A DNA stretch of 64,000 bases. It comes from Liopterus haemorrhoidalis. Taxonomy: Eukaryota; Arthropoda; Insecta; Coleoptera; Dytiscidae. Position numbers and translations under genes: made by a program. This document shows, in pieces, positions 58,148 to 64,000 of this stretch (within the stretch, counting starts at the first letter, position 1; each line of letters begins with the position of its first letter). The stretch is taken from contig OZ020625.1 of assembly GCA_963971575.1 (NCBI GenBank), forward strand, positions 29,611,753-29,675,752, given 5' to 3'. Below the pieces are notes generated by a model that made no database searches, had not been told where the DNA came from, and saw only the letters and a list, made by a program, of their open reading frames with translations.

Positions 58148-59186
58148 AAAAATTGATGTGAAGTGTGAATTTTCACACATTTCAGGGTTTTGCAGGTATT
58201 TAGTAAGTGAATGATGATTATTTGGGATGCCAAAACAAATTTTATATTAAATTTTTTTGTTGTTAATTTTAATTCGAACGCCTAATACCATCATTTAGGT
58301 TTCTAAATATGTGCAGTATTTTTTTTTTTTATATATAGCAAGGTTCATTAAGAATTTTAAAAATTGCGCCTATGGCTTCCATTGGTTGTTATAAGTTCCG
58401 CCCCTCTGATTTCGTGTACATTGAAACAGAATTAAATTATAATTTAAACAATTTCCACTGGTTATTAAATTTACGCTTTTAAAAATTAAATGCAACATTT
58501 GCCAAAATATAACTAGAATTTTGAAAAAATAATTTAAACAATATAAAAATAAAAAAAAAAATAATAATAATATTGTCTCTTCTCGCAGGGTTCGATTCCT
58601 CTCGGATCGAGTTACTTGGGTGAAAAGCCAGTGTCAAAACCACTACACCAGCATACACGTTCCAGTGTAGCGTGTTACAAAGCTATAACTTGTGTACATT
58701 ATTAGCAAAAAATCACAAAAAATGAGCTTTTTTCCAAAAACGTATTCTGATCAAAAATTTGTACTATTCCGGTTCACACCAATGTACATTACTTAGATTT
58801 TTTTTTAGATTTTTAGTTTAAACCATCCGGGCTACAGGGTGTGGGACAAATTTTTTTTTGCACAATTTTATCAAAAATCGCATCAAAATAATTTATTTTG
58901 CAAATATAAAATTTTGATCGTTAATTCACGCACTAAGGGCTTTCATTTGATACCCTACTCAGAATTTTAAAAATATATTTTTTTATCGATGAGCATATAT
59001 TTGTTTATATTTTTAGGGGGGGTATGTTTTTTAGATGTTTTAGTATTTTTCCTATATGCGGGTCAAAGAGTTGTATAAGCATGCCAAATTTCAACTCTCT
59101 AGGTTTAGCCGTTTGGCTACAATTTTTACCGAACAGACGACAAAATGACGGTATAAGGGTTTTTTGGTCATACCTACAAAACCCTA
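58148..59186 (-). mobile_element. F1 Helentron-like element, full-length, reverse
   Basis: On the minus strand it begins at 59186 (agggttttgtaggtatgacc) and ends at 58148 after the hairpin gtgtgaaaattcacac. The TCTG run is minimal here. Its tRNA-like insert (58578-58668) matches those at 18994 and 24573. Confidence 0.75.
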
Positions 59187-59559
59187 ATAAATGGGAAGTT
59201 TTTAGGCAGACTAGGCAGTCGCCTAGTCTAGTATCTCAAAACTTTTGAAACGCCCTGCGAATAATGTTAATTCATAATTTGTAAGTAAAATTCAGGTCTA
59301 ATTTGAACCGTCCTCGTAGAATATTTTTTTAACGTTATTTATCCTGGTATTTATAGTTTAATTTTCCTTAATTGAAACTTTGGCTTATTTCCAATAATCT
59401 ATAAATAGTTCACCTGTTAATTAGTGCTCTAATTTCCAAATTAATTAACTCCAAAATTCAATTTGTAATATTGGTTATCAATATTGGTTACCGTATCAAA
59501 CTAAAATTTTCTTTGTACCGTCGTAACTATCTTTACTGTCAGCTCAAAAGTTGACTCAA
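59187..59559. other. no supported feature
   Basis: A/T-rich spacer upstream of the RT fragment. Confidence 0.3.
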
Positions 59560-60060
59560 GCGCATTGTTTTCTGTCCAATCTCACATTGAGAAACAAGAT
59601 TAATTACTACCCCTCGTACTGTACAAAGTGGCGTTCCGCAAGGTTCAATCTTGGGACCACTGCTATTCCTATTAGTTTATGCTCAGTTTTCTTTATTCGC
59701 CATAAGAGCCAGAAGTACTCGTTATGTCTCTGCTGAGAAGCTTTTTACATGTCGGGGTACTTTTGAAAATAAGGCAATATTTATTCTACATGCGCTTAGA
59801 GGTGCTGGTAACAAACTTTTTACGTATTCGCACTGCTATTAAGCTATATAGCTACTGAATACAAAAGCAGTTTCAAGTAAATTATCCCATAAAATTATTG
59901 TAAAACTGTTTAGAAATATTTTTAACAGGTGCGTGTTCAACAAAGCTTTGATATACAGCCACAAATTACCTTGCGTGATTTACCTGAAAAATTGTATTAT
60001 GAATTTAAAAAAAAAACTTAATCACGGGGGAAAATACATGAAATGTAACAGGTAACTCTT
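59560..60060 (+). pseudogene. LINE reverse-transcriptase fragment
   Basis: 59617-59680 encodes TPRTVQSGVPQGSILGPLLF, the RT motif directly upstream of the catalytic site. The catalytic part itself is absent: text jumps to cgccataagagccagaagta, shared with 45225. Near 59960-60030 a line DLPEKLYYEFKKK may be the retrotransposon's C-terminal end. Same type as the fragments at 26058 and 45367. Confidence 0.7.
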
Positions 60061-60144
60061 AAAACTAGGGGTCATAAATATGTAGGTGACCATTTAAAAA
60101 ATATAAAGAAGAGCAGTCAGCTCACAAATGATAGCTGTATTAAA

Positions 60145-61137
60145 TCAAGTCGCTCGTTGTGAACATACCGATTTTGACATTTCGAGATTTCGATGGATCT
60201 CCACGAATTGATGTCCCTACATAACGTTTTGACTATTTTTACCGACCGCCAACATATATAAGGGAGGTATTGTGATCATACCGATTTTGACATTTCGAGA
60301 TTTCGATGGATCTCCACAAATTGAGGTCCCTACATAACGTTTTGACTATTTTTACCGACCGCCAACATATATAAGGAAGGTATTGTGATCATACCGATTT
60401 TGACATTTCGAGATTTCGATGGATCTCCACGAATTGAGGTCCCTACATAACGTTTTGACTATTTTTAGCATGACTTCTGTCGGTCTGTCTATCCGTCTGA
60501 CTGTCCGTCTGTCCGTCTGTCTGTCTGTCTGTCCGTCAGTCTGTCTGTCTGTCTGTATACACGTGTAGAGCAAATTCGGCTAAAAGGATTTTTATGAAAC
60601 TTCATATTTAAGCTTTTGACATCAATGGCACGAGTTGATCAACTTTTGGTAAAAATCGATTGACTAGAAATGGGACTCGATTTTAAGATTTTTACGAATA
60701 TTTCATAACAGAAAAATATTTCGAAAAAAAATATTTAACAAAAGTTGTTATAAAAACAAACTAACAACTTTTATTTGAGATATTTTTTGATAAAACGAAA
60801 AAAATTTGAAAAATTTCAAAAAAAATTTTCCATCTATTTTTTCATACTTATATGTAACGTTTCCATGGTCATGATAAATAATATGTCTGTTAGAAAATAT
60901 TAGGCCAAGTTATTTCTACTCTGCTGCTAGAATGTATTTTATACAAGTACTTTGTGATGGTGGTCGGTCCTGTGGTGGCCACAGCTGATTTTTTTTCAAT
61001 GTAACGTTTCCATGGTCATGATAAATAATATCTCTGTTAGAAAATATTAGGCCAAGTTATTTCTACTCTGCTGCTAGAATGTATTTTATATAAGCACTTT
61101 ATGATGGCAGTCGGTCCTGTGGTGGCCACAACTGATT
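60145..61137 (+). mobile_element. F2 Helentron-like element with repeated 5' and 3' ends
   Basis: The 5' segment (lead accgaccgccaacatatata plus ataccgattttgacatttcg, cctacataacgttttgacta) occurs as three tandem partial copies joined at ctattttt|accgaccgcc (60164, about 60240, about 60354). A TCTG run and body follow, then two tandem copies of the 3' end (hairpin ctgtggtggccacag at about 60971 and ctgtggtggccacaa at about 61120), each followed by a T-run. Confidence 0.8.
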
Positions 61138-61553
61138 TTTTTTTATCCTCATTGTTGTCCTTATATACCTCATTGTTGTCAACCAGAAAAATATTTTTTA
61201 GGGTTTTTCTGTTTTTAATATCTAAAGAAGTTAATGGCTTAGAAGCTCCGTTACAGAAAAAAAGCTCATATTACAAAACAAATGATTAATACCGGTCGTT
61301 TCTGATCAAATAGTTTTTTTTTTATCTCTGGAGAAAATTGGATTAATTATTAAATTACATAATTTTTCTTTTCACAAAGCGATTGCTTGTAAAATCTTTA
61401 TAAAAAATCCACTGCTTAACAATGTAGACAAAATTAAACTCATTAACTCATTATGTAAATTTGCAAAATATTTTTACAAATTCAAATAATTATATCTCAA
61501 AAATATTTTAAAAATATTTAAGTTATGTACTAGCTACCTAATGTCCATTGTTT
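61138..61553. other. no supported feature
   Basis: A/T-rich spacer. Confidence 0.3.
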
Positions 61554-62466
61554 AGGGTTTTGTAGGTATGACCAAAAAACCCTTATACCGTCATTTTGTC
61601 GTCTGTCTGTCTGTCTGTCTGTTCGGTAAAAATTGTGGCCAAACTGCTAAACCTAGAGAGTTGAAATTTGGCATGCTTATACAACTCTTTGACCCGCACA
61701 TAGGAAAAATACTAAAACATCTAAAAAACATACCCCTCTAAAAATATAAACAAATATGTGCTCTTCGAAAACAAAAATATTTCTTTTAAATTCTGAGTAG
61801 GGTATCAAATGAAAGCCCTTAGTACGTGGATTAACGATCAAAATTTTATTTTTGCAAAATAAATTATTTTGATGCGATTTTTGCCAAAAATGTGCAAAAA
61901 AAATTTTGTCCCACACCCTGTAGCCCAGATGGTTTAAACTAAAAATCTAAAAAAATTCTAAGTAATGTATATTGGTGTGAACCGAAATAGTACAACAGGA
62001 ATTTTTGATCAGATTATGTTTTTGGAAAATAACGCATTTTTTGCGGTTTTTGGTTCACAAAGTACAAAAGTTATACCAATGTAAGACACTCACATGCACG
62101 GCGTGCGATGGCGACATGCGTTAGAGCACTCTTAAACTGGCTGGAAAACGAAGGGTTTCGAGTTCGAGTACGAAGTGAATTTTATTTTTTCTGTTTTTTT
62201 TTTTGCATTTTTATTATGTTGAAATTATTTTGTCAAAATTCTAGTTATATTTTGACAAATGTTGTATTTAATTTTTAAGAGCGTAAATTTAATAACCAGT
62301 CTTATTATATGATTAACAGACGATAAATTATTTTAAAAATATCGTTCATTTTGCCGTGATTACTACAAAGTAAAATTTGTCCTACACACTCAGCATACCG
62401 CCTTCACTTATTATATAGCTGCGAAACCCTGAAATGTGTGAATATTCACACTTCTCATCAATTTTT
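61554..62466 (+). mobile_element. F1 Helentron-like element, variant 3' part
   Basis: Lead agggttttgtaggtatgacc, short TCTG run, conserved body. A distinct insert (62085-62180, box-B-like gagttcgagtac) follows, then the alternative tail ttaacagacgataaattatt...cttcacttattat shared with 52862. It ends gcgaaaccctgaaatgtgtg, hairpin and tcatcaatttttt. Confidence 0.75.
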
Positions 62467-63330
62467 TAAAACTAAACAGAGCGTTAGAATTTCAAAAATT
62501 TAAACCGCAGGTCTCTATCTCTTATCATTTTGTAGATACATTTATTAAACATTTTTATTTCTCACTTTTCGAAGATTTTATTTAATGGACCATAAAAAAA
62601 GTTGTGTGATTGCCACTTATTACCCATTTTTTTTCTAGAATAAAAAAGGTATAAGAATAAAAAAAAAACTATGTTTTATAATTTTTGAAATATTTTTGTA
62701 ATTCCAAAAATTCGAAACACTCCAAATTTTCCTTATGTCCTTAAGAAATAAAGACCTTAATTTTTTATCAGGGCCAAAAGAAGTGTCTTTCTATCTCTTA
62801 CCATTTTTGAGATATGATTTTTTATTTTTGCAGTTTTTCCTTTTTCGTGGCGTTTGTTACATAATTCATAAATAAAGTTGTGTGCTAGCCACTAGGTCTA
62901 CAATTTTTTTCTAGATTATAAAGGGTGTGAGAAATTCAAAAATTCAAACTGCAGGTCTCTATCTTATACCATTTTCGAGATATAATTTTTAGAAATCCGA
63001 GAAAAATTCACAACATTCAAAATATCATAAAATTTTCTTTAGGTGCATTTGAAAATAAAGACCTTAAATTTTTTTTATGGACTAAACAATGTATGGAAAT
63101 TGTAAAAATTCAAACCGCAGGTCTGAAATTTTTGAAATATGATTACTAGAAATCCGAGAAAGAAATTTAAGAAAAAAAAAATTTTTTTTTGAGAATTTCA
63201 AAAATGAGATGTTTTAGGAGAAGCATTTTTTAAATTTTCAGTTTTTTGAAGGTTTGAAACTATACAATGCAAGGAACATTAAAATCTCTATGTCACCGTT
63301 TTTAATATGTTTTGGAAGAAGGATTTTTTA
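62467..63330. repeat. diverged satellite units
   Basis: Five or six units with aattcaaac(c/t)gcaggtctct, atctcttaccatttttgaga and tatgatttttt match the array at 20.4-22.9 kb, spaced about 160-180 bases. Confidence 0.7.
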
Positions 63331-63912
63331 AATTTTTTGCATTTTTAAGGGTTCGAATTAAACAATGTAAGCAACATTAAAATCATAAAAAAATGTATAG
63401 ATTAACATTTTGTTGAAAATTTTGATTGAAAAATAAAAACTTACATTTTCTAGAAATACCGAATAGTCGATATTTCTGTAATAGTTGAAATAATTTTCAA
63501 TATCACTTGGCTTCTTCACCCACTAGACCCACTAGAAAACTATGAATGAAATTTAGATTTTCGTGTTAAGCCGGTTCGAACCTGGTCACTGGTAGTACTA
63601 TATAAGACCGGGGTGAAAGACTGACCAAGTACCAACTACGCAGAATCTAACACCCCCCTGGTGGCAGACTCGGTAAATAAAACGTCGATAGGGGTTGAAT
63701 AGACTGTCCACATACACATAGAGCGGAAAACTATATATATGTATATATATATATATATATATACAGTGAATATATTTTTTAATGCAACATGTACTATGTC
63801 ATTACCATAGATACAGTTTTTGACAGCAATATAAATCGTGTTCATTTTCATTTGCAACATAGACAATTACTGTGTATACTTTTGCTCATTGCTGATTTAA
63901 AAATTAATCAAC
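63331..63912. other. mostly unassigned; short (TA)n at 63734-63764
   Basis: A TA/TG run lies at 63734-63764. ccggttcgaacctgg at 63569-63584 resembles a tRNA box B, but no partner box A lies upstream in the right orientation. Confidence 0.4.
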
Positions 63913-64000
63913 ATGTATACAGATGAAGCAAAAATAATGATAGTGACTTGGTATAACTCCCAAATGAGTTTAAGAGAAGTTTCTGCTGTATTTAGTGCAA
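63913..64000 (+). CDS. partial ORF, possible transposase N-terminus
   Basis: From ATG 63913 the frame reads MYTDEAKIMIVTWYNSQMSL then REVSAVFSA and runs off the window. A short leader followed by a helix-turn-helix-like segment resembles the start of transposon-related proteins with DUF4817-type N-termini. With 29 codons visible the assignment is weak. Confidence 0.35.
   Translation, partial: MYTDEAKIMIVTWYNSQMSLREVSAVFSA

Noticed and set aside
63513..63600. Possible tRNA gene around ccggttcgaacctgg
   Set aside because: The only box-A-like word nearby is on the opposite strand and on the wrong side; no cloverleaf can be drawn.

Overview
The window is strongly AT-rich animal DNA, almost certainly from an insect. 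The synapsin and TIMP exons read like insect proteins, introns are large with GT..AG borders, and a Mos1-like mariner sits among many miniature transposons. The species cannot be named from the sequence; a repeat-rich insect genome, such as a beetle, is a guess.

Two host genes are recognisable. Synapsin (Syn) lies on the minus strand: first exon 49754-49544, exon 2 at 44484-44245, exon 3 at 37568-37307, exon 4 at 37247-37032. Its next intron runs off the left edge and is over 37 kb. Inside that intron, on the plus strand, is a complete TIMP (tissue inhibitor of metalloproteinases) gene with five coding exons at 25929-26049, 28155-28252, 30408-30638, 31822-32099 and 33540-33600. This nested, antisense TIMP-in-synapsin arrangement is known from Drosophila to human.

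Nearly everything else is repeats, and the layout is as follows. 1-25.9 kb: the deep synapsin intron, with Helentron-like elements, MITEs, an 800-bp-arm palindrome, an intact Mos1-like mariner (7833-9113), a Tigger/pogo remnant (12390-13621) and a 160-bp-period satellite (20.4-22.96 kb). 25.9-33.7 kb: TIMP, whose introns hold a LINE fragment, a MITE split by another element with about 560 bp of alternating purine/pyrimidine repeat, and a tandem array of one element's 3' end. 34.6-36.9 kb: minisatellite. 37-49.8 kb: synapsin exons, with a 2.56-kb terminal-inverted-repeat element, two 602-bp twin MITEs, a hairpin-forming satellite and a pyrimidine-rich minisatellite. 49.8-64 kb: sequence 5' of the first identified synapsin exon, with more Helentron-like elements, a mariner fragment, and a mariner relative that kept perfect termini but lost its catalytic core.

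The most notable non-gene signal is a set of three repeat families (called F1, F2 and F3 here) built to one plan: a short 5' motif, a TCTG/CAGA microsatellite, the inverted copy of the 5' motif, a small hairpin, then a T-run. This matches Helentron-associated elements (HINEs, such as Drosophila DINE-1). Copies of F1 carry different tRNA-like inserts at the same internal position. Precise nested insertions with intact target duplications let much of the insertion history be read directly.
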